Assembly (NCBI GenBank): GCA_034658635.1 | Contig: JAYEFL010000286.1 | Span: 1-64,000 of the forward strand | Source of the DNA: JABHCC01 sp034658635 | Lineage (GTDB): Bacteria; Bacteroidota; Bacteroidia; Bacteroidales; UBA12481 | Direction: 5' to 3' | DNA length: 64,000 nucleotides | Shown here: positions 17,253-26,794 of the stretch, piece after piece | How positions within the stretch are numbered: position 1 is the first letter of the stretch | Layout: the number at the start of each line of letters is the position of its first letter | The notes under the pieces: model-generated | Told to the model about the DNA's origin: nothing | Seen by the model: the letters and a program-made list of their open reading frames with translations, nothing else | Databases searched by the model: none | Made by a program: the position numbers and the translations under genes

Positions 17253-19493
17253 ATGGAAAACTTTTACATATTCATCGTCATAATTCTCTTTCTGTTAGCT
17301 ATTTCCGATTTGGTCGTCGGAGTTAGCAATGATGCTGTTAACTTTCTAAATTCTGCAATCGGCTCAAAAGCAGCTCCCTTTCGTGCAATTATGATTGTTG
17401 CTGCCGCAGGGATATTGGTTGGAGCCACTTTCTCAAGTGGGATGATGGAAGTTGCCAGAAAGGGGATCATGCACCCTGAACAGTTCTATTTTTCAGAGAT
17501 CATGCTGATCTTTCTGGCTGTGATGATGACTGATATTATTCTCCTTGATCTTTATAATACTTTTGGCTTACCCACCTCTACCACCGTTTCGATTGTTTTT
17601 GAATTGCTCGGTGCCTCAGTAGCACTCTCAGTAATTAAGATGAAGCATATTGGACAGCCACTTAGCGAGATGGGGCAGTACATTAACTCTGAAAAAGCTC
17701 TGGCCATCATATTCGGCATTCTGATTTCAGTTGTTATTTCATTTGTAGTAGGAGCTTTTTTTCAATATTTAGCCAGAATCCTCTTTTCTTTCAATTATGA
17801 AAAATCATATAAAAGGTTCGGAGCTTTATTCGGTGGACTGGCCATTGCAGCACTAACATATTTCATGGTTATAAAAGGAGCCAAAGGATCTTCACTGATT
17901 ACAGCGGAGAGTTTGGTTTGGATAAAAGATCATACTCTCATAATAATACTACTAAGCTTTGCAGGCTGGAGTATTATTCTGCAGATACTATTTTGGCTGA
18001 CAAAAATCAACATCTTCAAACTTATCGTTATGGTCGGAACATTCAGTCTGGCCATGGCATTTGCTGGTAATGATCTGGTGAATTTTATCGGAGTACCACT
18101 TGCTGGATTAGAAGCTTTCAAAAGTTTCATTGCAGATCCACTTGCTCAACCTGACACAATGTTGATGACAGTGTTGCAAGGAAAAGTAAAAACACCTACA
18201 ATATTCCTCCTAATAGCTGGTCTGATAATGGTAATAACCCTCTGGACATCCAGAAAGGCAAGAGCTGTCACAAAGACTACTCTGGACTTAACCAGGCAGG
18301 AAGAAGGTTACGAGCGTTTCAACTCCTCTGGATTTGCCCGTGTAATTGTACGACATTCAAGAGTAGCCGGAGCATTTTTCCATCGGGTTATTCCCGGATC
18401 AGTACTCAGGGCAATTGAAAAAAGATTTGAACCAGCACCCATAAAAGAAGGGGTCAATGTTGTATCTTTTGACCTGATAAGAGCATCCGTTATATTAGTT
18501 GTGGCGGCAATTCTGATTGCTATCGGAACATCTCTGAAACTTCCTTTATCAACAACCTATGTTACCTTCATGGTAGCTATGGGAACCTCTTTAGCCGACC
18601 GGGCCTGGGGTCGCGAAAGCGCAGTTTACAGAATAACCGGAGTGCTTACCATTATTGCTGGCTGGTTTGTCACTGCCTTTCTTGCTTTTACTGCCTCATT
18701 TCTAATCGCAAACCTAATTAACTGGGGGGGATTAATAGCAATTATTATCCTGATTAGCCTCACTGTTTTTCTTGCAATCAAAACACAGATAGATCATAAA
18801 AGGAAAAACAAAAAAGAGGAGGATCAGATTTTGAAGCCAACAACAAATGGTACTTATACCTTTGAAATACTGAGTTCATGTACAAGCAATGTTGTTGAAG
18901 TGCTGCAGTCAACAAAAATCAGTTATCTAATGGTGCTTAATGGCCTGATTTCAGAAGACCGGAAAGTTCTTAAAAATGCAAACAAGAATATTAAGGAATT
19001 GAATCTTCGGGCAAAAGAAATAAAAGACAATATTCCGATTACTATTTCTAATTTGCCGATAGATTCAACTGATATTGGCCACTATTATATTCAGGAAGTA
19101 GACTATTTGAGGGAGGTAGCACACTGCATGACATACATTTCACAACCAGCATATAAGCATGTTGACAATCAACACAAAGCACTAATCCCTACTCAGGCAG
19201 AAGAACTCACCTATCTGGGGCAACAAGTTGATCAATTATTACAGGATATTCTGAGCATTATTAATAATATGGATGTTTCACGAATGGACGATTTGATAAA
19301 ATTCCAACAGACAATTTTGGAAACTACCGACCAATACAGAAAAAATCAATTGAAAAGACTAAAATCAGAATTGGTTGGGACCAGAAACAGCTTACTGTTT
19401 ATTGGATTATTACATGAAACACGAAATTTACTCCTGCATCTGATTAATCTGACTAAAGCTCATAGGGATTTTTCACTCAATCAGGACAAGTAA
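17253..19493 (+). CDS. PiT-family inorganic phosphate transporter with PhoU-like C-terminal extension
   Basis: A protein of 746 residues. The membrane part (1-515) contains both PiT signature repeats, GVSNDAVNF near residue 23 and AFAGNDLVNF near residue 267, plus the family-typical GLPTSTTVS and KLPLSTTYVTFMVAMG. From about 520 to 746 there is a soluble helical region rich in coiled-coil-like heptads, resembling PhoU/DUF47 domains that are separate proteins in other bacteria. It imports phosphate with a cation. The C-terminal domain could gate uptake; that is inference. A terminator follows, then a second phosphate transporter. Confidence 0.88.
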   Translation: MENFYIFIVIILFLLAISDLVVGVSNDAVNFLNSAIGSKAAPFRAIMIVAAAGILVGATFSSGMMEVARKGIMHPEQFYFSEIMLIFLAVMMTDIILLDLYNTFGLPTSTTVSIVFELLGASVALSVIKMKHIGQPLSEMGQYINSEKALAIIFGILISVVISFVVGAFFQYLARILFSFNYEKSYKRFGALFGGLAIAALTYFMVIKGAKGSSLITAESLVWIKDHTLIIILLSFAGWSIILQILFWLTKINIFKLIVMVGTFSLAMAFAGNDLVNFIGVPLAGLEAFKSFIADPLAQPDTMLMTVLQGKVKTPTIFLLIAGLIMVITLWTSRKARAVTKTTLDLTRQEEGYERFNSSGFARVIVRHSRVAGAFFHRVIPGSVLRAIEKRFEPAPIKEGVNVVSFDLIRASVILVVAAILIAIGTSLKLPLSTTYVTFMVAMGTSLADRAWGRESAVYRITGVLTIIAGWFVTAFLAFTASFLIANLINWGGLIAIIILISLTVFLAIKTQIDHKRKNKKEEDQILKPTTNGTYTFEILSSCTSNVVEVLQSTKISYLMVLNGLISEDRKVLKNANKNIKELNLRAKEIKDNIPITISNLPIDSTDIGHYYIQEVDYLREVAHCMTYISQPAYKHVDNQHKALIPTQAEELTYLGQQVDQLLQDILSIINNMDVSRMDDLIKFQQTILETTDQYRKNQLKRLKSELVGTRNSLLFIGLLHETRNLLLHLINLTKAHRDFSLNQDK

Positions 19494-19515
19494 AAAAGCT
19501 GAATAATAAAGATGG

Positions 19516-19550
19516 CCTGTTCAATTTGATTTGAACGGGTTTTCTATCTT
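19516..19550 (+). terminator. Rho-independent terminator after the PiT gene
   Basis: The stem CCTGTTCAA / TTGAACGGG (one G-U pair) closes a six-base loop and is followed by TTTTCTATCTTT. It lies 22 bases after the PiT stop and just before the Na/Pi gene, so the two transporters may be transcribed separately or with partial read-through. Confidence 0.75.
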
Positions 19551-19570
19551 TAAGCCTTCAAATCTCAACT

Positions 19571-21268
19571 ATGGAATTTGGTATTGTTGAAATCCTGAAG
19601 CTTGTTGGTTCACTTGGCGTTTTTCTTTTCGGCATGAAACTGATGAGCGAAGCCCTCCAAAAGGTTTCTGGCAGTAAGCTGCGTAGCATTCTGGCTGCTA
19701 TGACCTCGTCAAAAATTAAGGGGATTCTATCCGGAGTTCTTATCACTGCAGTTATCCAATCATCATCAGCTACCACCGTCATGCTGGTCAGCTTTGTAAA
19801 TGCCGGACTTATTAATCTTGTTGAATCAATTGGTATCATTATGGGTGCTAATATTGGCACAACAGTAACTGCCTGGCTGATTTCAGTTCTTGGCTTTAAG
19901 GTTCAAATAAGTGCTTTGAGTCTGCCCCTGATCGGAATTACGCTGCCCCTTTTGTTTTCGAAAAACGACAAAAACCGATCTCTGGGTGAAATTGCGCTGG
20001 GCTTTGCCCTGCTATTTATCGGACTAGACTATCTGAAGGCCAACCTTCCTGATATTAAGAACAATCCGCAAATTCTTGAGTTCCTGTCGGCATTCAATGA
20101 CCTGGGGATAGGGTCCTTTGTTATCTTCCTGACTATAGGAACTATACTAACGGTGGTTATTCAATCTTCTTCTGCAACCATGGCATTGACACTGGTTATG
20201 TGCAGTAATGGCTGGATTGGATTTGAAACAGCAGCAGCATTGGTTCTTGGTGAAAATATAGGAACTACAATAACTGCAAATCTTGCAGCATCGGTTGCCA
20301 ATATATCTGCCAAACAAACAGCAAGAGCCCATTTTCTCTTCAATTTCTTCGGGGTCTTGTGGATGGCCCTGGCTTTTCCCTTTTTCCTTAAAGGTATAAA
20401 TTTCATTGTAATGCAAGGAGGTGCTGAGTCGGCTTTTGAATCTTCTAAAAGCCTGCCGATCGCTTTATCCTTGTTTCATACCGTTTTTAATATCATCAAC
20501 GTTATACTGATGATTCCGTTTACCAAACTCATCGCAAAAACTGCAATTCGACTAGTAAAACCTGCTGAGGAAGATGAAGAATTTCATCTCAAATATATAA
20601 CTACAGGATTACTTGATACTGCTGAGTTATCTTTGCTGCAGTGTAAAAATGAAATTGTTTCATATTCTGAGCACGTTGAAAAAATGTTCCTCCAGGTTAA
20701 AGATCTTCTCACAGAAACAAATCCCAAAAAGTTTAACAAGCAATTAGAAAAGATTGAAAAATGGGAGGAAACCAGTGATCTTACAGAATTGGAAATTGCA
20801 AAATACCTAACCCAGATATCTGGCAATCACCTGAGTACCAGAGGGTCTGTGAAGATTAAGGTGTATCTAAATATTATTGACAATCTGGAAAGCATCTCTG
20901 ATTCAGCATATAACCTGTCTAAATCCTTTAAAAGAAAAGCAAGAGAGAAAGCCTGGTTTAGTCCGGAAATAAGAGAGAATATTCAAGAAATCTTTAATCT
21001 GGTTGAAGGATCACTTGATAATATGTGTGATATGCTCAAAGCTGATACCTCCTCATTAGATCTCATTAAAGCTGATGAACTGGAAACCAACATTAACCAG
21101 TATAGAAATAAGCTTAGAAAAGAACACCTTGCCAGTATTGAAGACCAGAAAGAGTATACTTATTTTGCCGGAGTTATTTACAGCGATCTGTTTGCCGAAA
21201 GCGAAAAACTAGCTGATTACGTATACAATGTTTGTGAATCTGCCGCAGAATTAAACAGCAGAGAATAA
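19571..21268 (+). CDS. Na/Pi-cotransporter family protein with PhoU domain
   Basis: A protein of 565 residues. It shows the inverted repeat of the NptA/YjbB family: QSSSATT at residues 63-69 and again QSSSATM near 197, each at the edge of a hydrophobic bundle, plus MGANIGTTVTAW and LGENIGTTITAN. The C-terminal ~220 residues are helical and PhoU-like (KNEIVSYSEHVEKMFLQ, DNLESISDSAYNL). YjbB-type proteins move phosphate with sodium and have been linked to phosphate export as well as import; direction here is unknown. It follows a PiT gene and converges on the TlpA-like gene with a gap of 3 bases. Confidence 0.9.
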   Translation: MEFGIVEILKLVGSLGVFLFGMKLMSEALQKVSGSKLRSILAAMTSSKIKGILSGVLITAVIQSSSATTVMLVSFVNAGLINLVESIGIIMGANIGTTVTAWLISVLGFKVQISALSLPLIGITLPLLFSKNDKNRSLGEIALGFALLFIGLDYLKANLPDIKNNPQILEFLSAFNDLGIGSFVIFLTIGTILTVVIQSSSATMALTLVMCSNGWIGFETAAALVLGENIGTTITANLAASVANISAKQTARAHFLFNFFGVLWMALAFPFFLKGINFIVMQGGAESAFESSKSLPIALSLFHTVFNIINVILMIPFTKLIAKTAIRLVKPAEEDEEFHLKYITTGLLDTAELSLLQCKNEIVSYSEHVEKMFLQVKDLLTETNPKKFNKQLEKIEKWEETSDLTELEIAKYLTQISGNHLSTRGSVKIKVYLNIIDNLESISDSAYNLSKSFKRKAREKAWFSPEIRENIQEIFNLVEGSLDNMCDMLKADTSSLDLIKADELETNINQYRNKLRKEHLASIEDQKEYTYFAGVIYSDLFAESEKLADYVYNVCESAAELNSRE

Positions 21269-21271
21269 TTC

Positions 21272-22642
21272 CTAAAATAACTCCCGGATCATTTGCTTGA
21301 GATGCTCCGGGTTTCTGGGTTTTCCAATAACTTTTCTCTCCTTATCCAGCAAAATCATAGTTGGAGTTGCCCTGATACCATAGTCATATGCAATAGAGCA
21401 ATCCCATCCTTTCAGTTCGGAGAAGTTTATCCAGGAATACTGACCTAAGCCAAGAGCCTTTTGGTATTCATTAGAATCCTTATCCAGAGAAATCGACAAA
21501 ATCTCGAAGCCCTTACTTTTATACTGGTCATAAATATGCTTGATCTCAGGTAGCATTTCAGTACAATGCTGACACCAGCTGGCCCAGAATAAAACCATTA
21601 CAACAGGCTGCTTCATTTCAGAGAGGATAAGGGGACCTGAGGATAGAGGCAGGATTATTTCAGGAGCTGTAATTCCCAATTCAGTTTTCTTAATAGCTGC
21701 TAATGTTTCAGCCAACTCGCGGTTTCGTGATTCATCTTTACATGAAGCATCTAAAAGGAAGTTCTCTGTGAAATAAGCGAAGAATGCTTCATATTCAGAA
21801 CGTTCAAACATGCTGGCAATTTCTTGCAGAAGAAAAGAGTAAACCAAATCATTCACAGCCGCCTGAGACAAAAGCCGGTTCAATCCACCGATCATTGCTT
21901 CCTCAAGTTCATTAGGAGGGAATGCCTGTTGATACACCCCAAAATAGCTTTTCACCCGGGATATCAGGGGTGGACTGTACATCAATACGGAATCACTGAA
22001 GTCAACACCAGCAAAGAAGTTCTCTAAGATGTAATCACGTTCTTCCTCTATACTCAAACCAACCGGTACCCGGGGTGATTTCTCAACTTTCAGAAATCTG
22101 GCCACATAGCTGTTGGGGTAATTTTGAATTATTTGCTTTGATACAGATTCAGGGTCTGTTTGTCTTATTCCTGCCAGTTCCTTTTCAATTTCCTTATAAA
22201 AAGACTCAGATGGATCATACAGGCTCAGTAAACTTGAAAGATACTCCCTCTTTCTATTCAGCATCATGAAAAAATTCATGTACCTGTTCCACAGTTTATT
22301 CTCTTCAGAACTGATAACCTTAAGATTATCAACAGGGGCATTAAAGTTGGTATGAAGAACAATATTCTCCTTATTGAAAATAAAATCAAGCCAGGTTCGG
22401 GGTCCCATCACCATTCTGTACATTCCGGGATGAGCATCGGCAGGTAATAAAAAGTCAATCTGACCAGGATGGGTAGTATGAACAGAATCAATCATACCTC
22501 CAGTTTTATCGCCAATAAATTCATACAGGTATGCCTTTGACGTTAACATGGAGTCTACCTGAATCCGAATCGTATACTGACCTTGGACACTGTTGAATAA
22601 AAGACCTTGTAAAAGAAGCAATAATATCCAAATTCGGTTCAT
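21272..22642 (-). CDS. TlpA/ResA-like thioredoxin-fold protein
   Basis: A protein of 456 residues with a signal peptide (to about VQGQ) and a two-part structure: an N-terminal DUF4369-like beta domain and helical linker (about 25-320), then a TlpA-type thioredoxin domain (about 322-456). The active site FWASWCQHC has Cys357 and Cys360, and the cis-proline region RATPTMIL is present. These proteins reduce disulfides in the periplasm, for example during cytochrome c maturation. It is the last gene of the ATP synthase operon (6 bases after atpG), and may serve general envelope redox needs rather than the synthase. Confidence 0.85.
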   Translation of the reverse strand: MNRIWILLLLLQGLLFNSVQGQYTIRIQVDSMLTSKAYLYEFIGDKTGGMIDSVHTTHPGQIDFLLPADAHPGMYRMVMGPRTWLDFIFNKENIVLHTNFNAPVDNLKVISSEENKLWNRYMNFFMMLNRKREYLSSLLSLYDPSESFYKEIEKELAGIRQTDPESVSKQIIQNYPNSYVARFLKVEKSPRVPVGLSIEEERDYILENFFAGVDFSDSVLMYSPPLISRVKSYFGVYQQAFPPNELEEAMIGGLNRLLSQAAVNDLVYSFLLQEIASMFERSEYEAFFAYFTENFLLDASCKDESRNRELAETLAAIKKTELGITAPEIILPLSSGPLILSEMKQPVVMVLFWASWCQHCTEMLPEIKHIYDQYKSKGFEILSISLDKDSNEYQKALGLGQYSWINFSELKGWDCSIAYDYGIRATPTMILLDKERKVIGKPRNPEHLKQMIRELF

Positions 22643-22647
22643 ATCTC

Positions 22648-23526
22648 CTATCCTTTTAATGCCTCAGCCCCTCCAACAATTTCTAGTATTTCATTTGTAA
22701 TGGAGGCCTGTCTGGCTTTATTGTAAGATAAATTGAGATTGCTGATCAAATCGGTAGCATTATCCGTGGCCTGGTGCATAGCAGTCATCCGGGCTCCGTG
22801 TTCAGCGGCTTTTGAATCCAATATTGCTTTGAAAAACTGAATTTTCAGGGCATCAGGAATAAGAACCCGGATCATGTACTCAAGACTGGGCTCAAAAATA
22901 TAATTATTCTGGTGACGAGAATCCTCCTCTTGGTTTATCTCCAAAGGAAGGAATTGCTCATGTGTAAGAATTTGAGAGGCAGCATTCTTAAACTCATTGT
23001 ATATCAGATCAATACGGTCGTATTTGCCTTCTGCAAACTGATCCATCAATACCTGAGCCTGCAGTTGAATATCTTCAAAGCTTGATACCTCAAGTATTTC
23101 ATTGGACAAAGTTGTGAAACTGTATCCCTTGCTTTTCAGAATATCCCCACCCTTTTTTCCAACCAAAATCAACTCCAGCTGTCCTTTTTGATATTGCTCA
23201 GCATAAACTGTATTCATCAATTCAATGCTCTTTCTAACAACGTTAGCAATAAAACCCCCACATAATCCGCGGTTCGCAGTAATTACCACAAGGGCAACTT
23301 TCTCAACCTGGCGTTGTGTGGAGTAAGGATTCGACTCTGCTGTTTCCAGGCTGCTGCTAATATGGGTAAGGATTTCGTGCAATTTTCTTGCATACGGACG
23401 CATTTGCAAAATGGAATCCTGTGCTTTTTTGAGTTTAGCCGCTGAAACCATTTTCATGGCACTGGTAATCTGCCTGGTAGATTTTACCGAGCTAATCCTG
23501 GTGCGTATTTCTTTCAGACTGGCCAT
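22648..23526 (-). CDS. atpG: ATP synthase F1 gamma subunit
   Basis: A protein of 292 residues. The N-terminal helix (MASLKEIRTRISSVKSTRQI) and C-terminal helix (HGARMTAMHQATDNA, YNKARQASITNEI) that form the rotor shaft are both present, with ITANRGLCGG in the globular part. Length is normal. The gene starts 3 bases after atpA stops. Gamma couples F0 rotation to catalysis in the alpha/beta hexamer. Confidence 0.97.
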   Translation of the reverse strand: MASLKEIRTRISSVKSTRQITSAMKMVSAAKLKKAQDSILQMRPYARKLHEILTHISSSLETAESNPYSTQRQVEKVALVVITANRGLCGGFIANVVRKSIELMNTVYAEQYQKGQLELILVGKKGGDILKSKGYSFTTLSNEILEVSSFEDIQLQAQVLMDQFAEGKYDRIDLIYNEFKNAASQILTHEQFLPLEINQEEDSRHQNNYIFEPSLEYMIRVLIPDALKIQFFKAILDSKAAEHGARMTAMHQATDNATDLISNLNLSYNKARQASITNEILEIVGGAEALKG

Positions 23527-23529
23527 TGG

Positions 23530-25107
23530 CTATTTATATTTTGTGGAAAATTCTTTTGCTGCTTTTTTCAGTATTTCTTCTGAATCTGAAGTAATCTTAC
23601 CAAGCAGTAATTCGGCTAAAACATTCTTTTCCTTCAGCTCAAGATATTCAAGGAAATCGTTTTGAAACTCTTTCACTTTTTCAACCGGAACATCCATTAT
23701 TAGTCCACGTGCACCACAAAACAATATGGCAATTTGCTTATCAACCGGCATTGGCTCATGAAGGCCTTGCTTTAAAATTTCCACATTTCGTGATCCTTTA
23801 CCCAGAACAGCTAAAGTTGCTGCATCCAGATCCGACCCAAACTTTGAGAAAGCCTCCAATTCGCGATACTGTGCCTGATCAAGTTTCAGTGTACCTGCAA
23901 CTTTTTTCATAGCTTTTACCTGTGCTGCCCCACCCACACGAGAAACTGAAATACCAACATTAATAGCCGGTCTGACCCCAGAGTTAAACAATCTGGATTC
24001 CAGAAAAATCTGACCATCAGTAATGGAAATCACATTTGTTGGGATATATGCAGAAACATCTCCAGCCTGTGTTTCAACTATAGGAAGCGCTGTAAGAGAT
24101 CCTCCGCCCTTAACTTTATCTCTCAAAGCGTCGGGAAGATCATTCATCTTCTGTGCAATCTCATCAGACTCAATAATTTTGGCCGCTCTTTCAAGCAAGC
24201 GGGAATGCAAATAAAAAACATCACCAGGGTAAGCTTCTCGTCCGGGAGGACGACGCAGAAGCAATGAAACTTCACGATATGATACAGCTTGTTTTGACAG
24301 GTCATCATAAACGATTAGGGCTGACCTGCCTGTATCTCTGAAATACTCACCAATTGCAGCACCAGCAAATGGAGCATAAAACTGCATTGCAGCAGGATCA
24401 GCAGCAGTTGCAGTCACTATTATCGTATAAGGCATAGCTCCGAAATGCTCAAGAGTTTTCGCAATCTGAGCAACTGTTGATCCCTTTTGTCCGATAGAAA
24501 CATAGATACAATACACCGGCTCGCCTTTGTCATAAAATTCTTTCTGGTTGATAATAGTATCAATAGCTATCGCAGTCTTACCAGTTTGACGGTCGCCAAT
24601 AATCAATTCCCTCTGTCCTCGCCCAATCGGAATCATAGCATCAATTGCCTTAATGCCGGTTTGCAAAGGCTCATTAACAGGCTGACGGAAAATCACCCCC
24701 GGAGCTTTTCTTTCAAGGGGCAGTTCAAAAAGTTCGCCTTGCAGTGGACCTTTGCCATCAACAGGCTCTCCAATGGTATTAATAATGCGTCCAAGCAATT
24801 GTTCTCCAACCGGTACAGATGCAATCTTCTGTGTACGCTTAACCAATCCTCCTTCTGTTATGCCTTCAGTCGGTCCGAGTAAAACGACACCAACATTGTC
24901 TTCTTCAAGATTTAGAACAATGCCTTTCACTCCATTTTCGAACTCAATTAATTCATTGGCCTGCACATTTGACAGGCCATATACACGTGCAATTCCATCA
25001 CCAACCTGAAGAACAGTTCCCACCTCTTCCATCTGGGTGCTGAGCTGAATTCCTTCAAGTTGTTTCTTTAAAATCTCAGATACTTCTGCAGGTTTAATGT
25101 GAGCCAT
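23530..25107 (-). CDS. atpA: ATP synthase F1 alpha subunit
   Basis: A protein of 525 residues with the P-loop GDRQTGKT at 171-178 and the family signature around PAINVGISVSRVG. The N-terminal sequence (IKPAEVSEILKKQLEG) that docks to the delta subunit is complete. Alpha forms the non-catalytic nucleotide sites of F1. It follows an unrecognised gene by 8 bases, which is unusual because atpH normally precedes atpA directly. Confidence 0.98.
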   Translation of the reverse strand: MAHIKPAEVSEILKKQLEGIQLSTQMEEVGTVLQVGDGIARVYGLSNVQANELIEFENGVKGIVLNLEEDNVGVVLLGPTEGITEGGLVKRTQKIASVPVGEQLLGRIINTIGEPVDGKGPLQGELFELPLERKAPGVIFRQPVNEPLQTGIKAIDAMIPIGRGQRELIIGDRQTGKTAIAIDTIINQKEFYDKGEPVYCIYVSIGQKGSTVAQIAKTLEHFGAMPYTIIVTATAADPAAMQFYAPFAGAAIGEYFRDTGRSALIVYDDLSKQAVSYREVSLLLRRPPGREAYPGDVFYLHSRLLERAAKIIESDEIAQKMNDLPDALRDKVKGGGSLTALPIVETQAGDVSAYIPTNVISITDGQIFLESRLFNSGVRPAINVGISVSRVGGAAQVKAMKKVAGTLKLDQAQYRELEAFSKFGSDLDAATLAVLGKGSRNVEILKQGLHEPMPVDKQIAILFCGARGLIMDVPVEKVKEFQNDFLEYLELKEKNVLAELLLGKITSDSEEILKKAAKEFSTKYK

Positions 25108-25115
25108 AATCCTAT

Positions 25116-25673
25116 CTATTTTTCAATATTGGGCAATAATTTGTCAAAACAATCTTCGCTAACATGGAAGAAAACATCTGTTTCTTCTCCACTAAATTCT
25201 ATTCTTGAGCCATCATATTCAATCAGCTCTAATCCATTTTCTTCACCCAGAATAACAATATCTCCATGTACTGAGCGATATAAAAAGCATAAGGGTCTTT
25301 TATTTTCAGCCTCTTCAATGAGTGCCACGGTTGATTCATCACTTGTATCCACTACAAATTCCAATTTGTGGGCTACTGCTGAGAGGCCCCTTTTTTGGGA
25401 TTTTACTAAAGGATTTTCAGCTACATCTAAAACACGAAACCCGGCTTTTGGCTTCATTTTAATACTTACAGAAACTCCCTGGTTATCCTTATTGTTTTCT
25501 ATGATATCAGACTTATAAGACCAGGCTAATACAGCTTTGAATGAACGCTTCCTTTTTGAACCGGAATAGGCAACTTCAGACTTATCTGAAATATTTTCCC
25601 CCTGAATATTTTTTACATAATTCTTTGAATCCGGGCGGAATATGGTTAACAGCCATTTAAAGAAACGGTTCAT
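25116..25673 (-). CDS. Unrecognised protein encoded between atpH and atpA
   Basis: A protein of 185 residues, no ATP synthase similarity that I can see. It starts with MNRFFKWLLTIF, a short amphipathic or hydrophobic stretch, then a basic segment (SGSKRKRSFKA) and a mostly beta-rich, acidic C-terminal half (FVVDTSDES, RPLCFLYRSVHGDIVILGEENG, SRIEFSGEETDVFFHV). The C-terminal pattern is faintly like Bacteroidota phage or contractile-tail structural proteins, where a strand pair reports a residue such as 'LIG', but that is a weak impression. Spacing is tight (11 bases after atpH, 8 before atpA), so it is transcribed with the synthase. Confidence 0.7.
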   Translation of the reverse strand: MNRFFKWLLTIFRPDSKNYVKNIQGENISDKSEVAYSGSKRKRSFKAVLAWSYKSDIIENNKDNQGVSVSIKMKPKAGFRVLDVAENPLVKSQKRGLSAVAHKLEFVVDTSDESTVALIEEAENKRPLCFLYRSVHGDIVILGEENGLELIEYDGSRIEFSGEETDVFFHVSEDCFDKLLPNIEK

Positions 25674-25684
25674 AGCGCTTGTTT

Positions 25685-26233
25685 TTATTGTATAAGGGTT
25701 TGGTCTAATTCTCGTCTGATTTTTTTCAACTGAGAAGCAATACTTACATCCAGCTGTTCATCATCAACCCTAAGGATAAATCCTCCTATCAGATCCGGAT
25801 CTATTTGCTCTTCAAGCTCAATCTCAGCTGTATATCTTTGCTTCAGCAATACTTTAATTTTCTCAAGACTATCAACCTGACTTTCTAAAACTGTAGTCAA
25901 TCTTGCCCTGATAATCCCCTGGTCTTTACGGTACAAATGAAAGTACTTTCTGATCATTGCCGGCAAGTAGCTTTCTCTCTTATTTCTGGTAATTAGCTCC
26001 AAAAACCGAAAACTTAATTCCTGACAATGATTTTTAAAAAGAGCATTCAAAATGGTCAGCTTTTCACTCACCTGTAAAACCGGACTTTGAATAAACTCTG
26101 CGAACTCCGGAGTTTCCCTCAGCAGCTTGTCAATATACTTCAGATCATTAAGAACCTGCTCAGTAAGTTTCAAATCACGAGCCGATGCATATAAGGCTTT
26201 AGCATAACGAACAGCTATTGAACTATCATTCAT
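25685..26233 (-). CDS. atpH: ATP synthase F1 delta subunit
   Basis: A protein of 182 residues with the delta/OSCP pattern: an N-terminal helical bundle opening SIAVRYAKALYASA and a C-terminal domain with GGFILRVDDEQLDVSIASQLKKI. It links the F1 head to the peripheral stalk. It starts 2 bases after atpF stops and is followed by the unrecognised gene rather than atpA. Confidence 0.95.
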   Translation of the reverse strand: MNDSSIAVRYAKALYASARDLKLTEQVLNDLKYIDKLLRETPEFAEFIQSPVLQVSEKLTILNALFKNHCQELSFRFLELITRNKRESYLPAMIRKYFHLYRKDQGIIRARLTTVLESQVDSLEKIKVLLKQRYTAEIELEEQIDPDLIGGFILRVDDEQLDVSIASQLKKIRRELDQTLIQ

Positions 26234-26235
26234 AA

Positions 26236-26730
26236 TTAATTCAGCTTCATATCCTTAAGCATGTCATTTATCAATGCTTCACTTTTGGTTACATCACTCA
26301 GTTCAGTACGTAGAATTTTTTCTGCTACCTGAACTGAAAGAACTGAGATCTGCTTCTTTATCTCACCTATTGCACTAACTTTTTCACTCTCGATTAGTTT
26401 CCTGGCATTTTCCAGTAGTTTTTCTCCTTCTTTTACAGCCTCTGATCGTGCGACTTCGAGCATTTCATCTCTCATTTTTCTGGCTTCACCCATAAGAACA
26501 TCTCTTTCAGCACGTGCTTCCATCATAATTTTTTCATGATCTGCCCGGAGAGCAGCCATTTCTTTTCTGGCAGCATCAGCAGCCCGAAGAGCCTCATCAA
26601 TAGACTCTTCCCGGTCTTTCAGTCCTTTAAGAATTGGACCCCATGCAAATTTAGCAAGTATAAAAAAGACCAGACCAAATGCCAAAACCATCCAGAAAAT
26701 CGTACCATAAGCGGGACTAATTAAACCCAT
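26236..26730 (-). CDS. atpF: ATP synthase F0 b subunit
   Basis: A protein of 164 residues with one N-terminal membrane helix (residues 9-27, TIFWMVLAFGLVFFILAKFA) followed by a long charged coiled coil (ADAARKEMAALRADHEKI and onward), the standard layout of the peripheral stalk. Only one b-type gene is present, so the stalk is a b2 homodimer. The start lies 64 bases after atpE, a gap that holds a hairpin. Confidence 0.95.
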   Translation of the reverse strand: MGLISPAYGTIFWMVLAFGLVFFILAKFAWGPILKGLKDREESIDEALRAADAARKEMAALRADHEKIMMEARAERDVLMGEARKMRDEMLEVARSEAVKEGEKLLENARKLIESEKVSAIGEIKKQISVLSVQVAEKILRTELSDVTKSEALINDMLKDMKLN

Positions 26731-26756
26731 ATCAATGTTTTTGGTAGATTAATAAA

Positions 26757-26787
26757 GGTTGCAGAGCGGCTACCCCGAACTGCAACC
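26757..26787 (-). promoter_or_regulatory. Intercistronic hairpin between atpE and atpF
   Basis: GGTTGCAG and CTGCAACC form a perfect 8-bp stem around a 15-base loop, starting 8 bases after the atpE stop. On the minus strand it is followed by TTTATTAATC, which is too poor in T for a strong terminator. A stem directly after the c-subunit gene could protect the upstream mRNA or terminate part of the transcripts, raising c relative to b and later subunits. The structure is seen; the role is inferred. Confidence 0.55.
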
Positions 26788-26794
26788 AAAAGGC

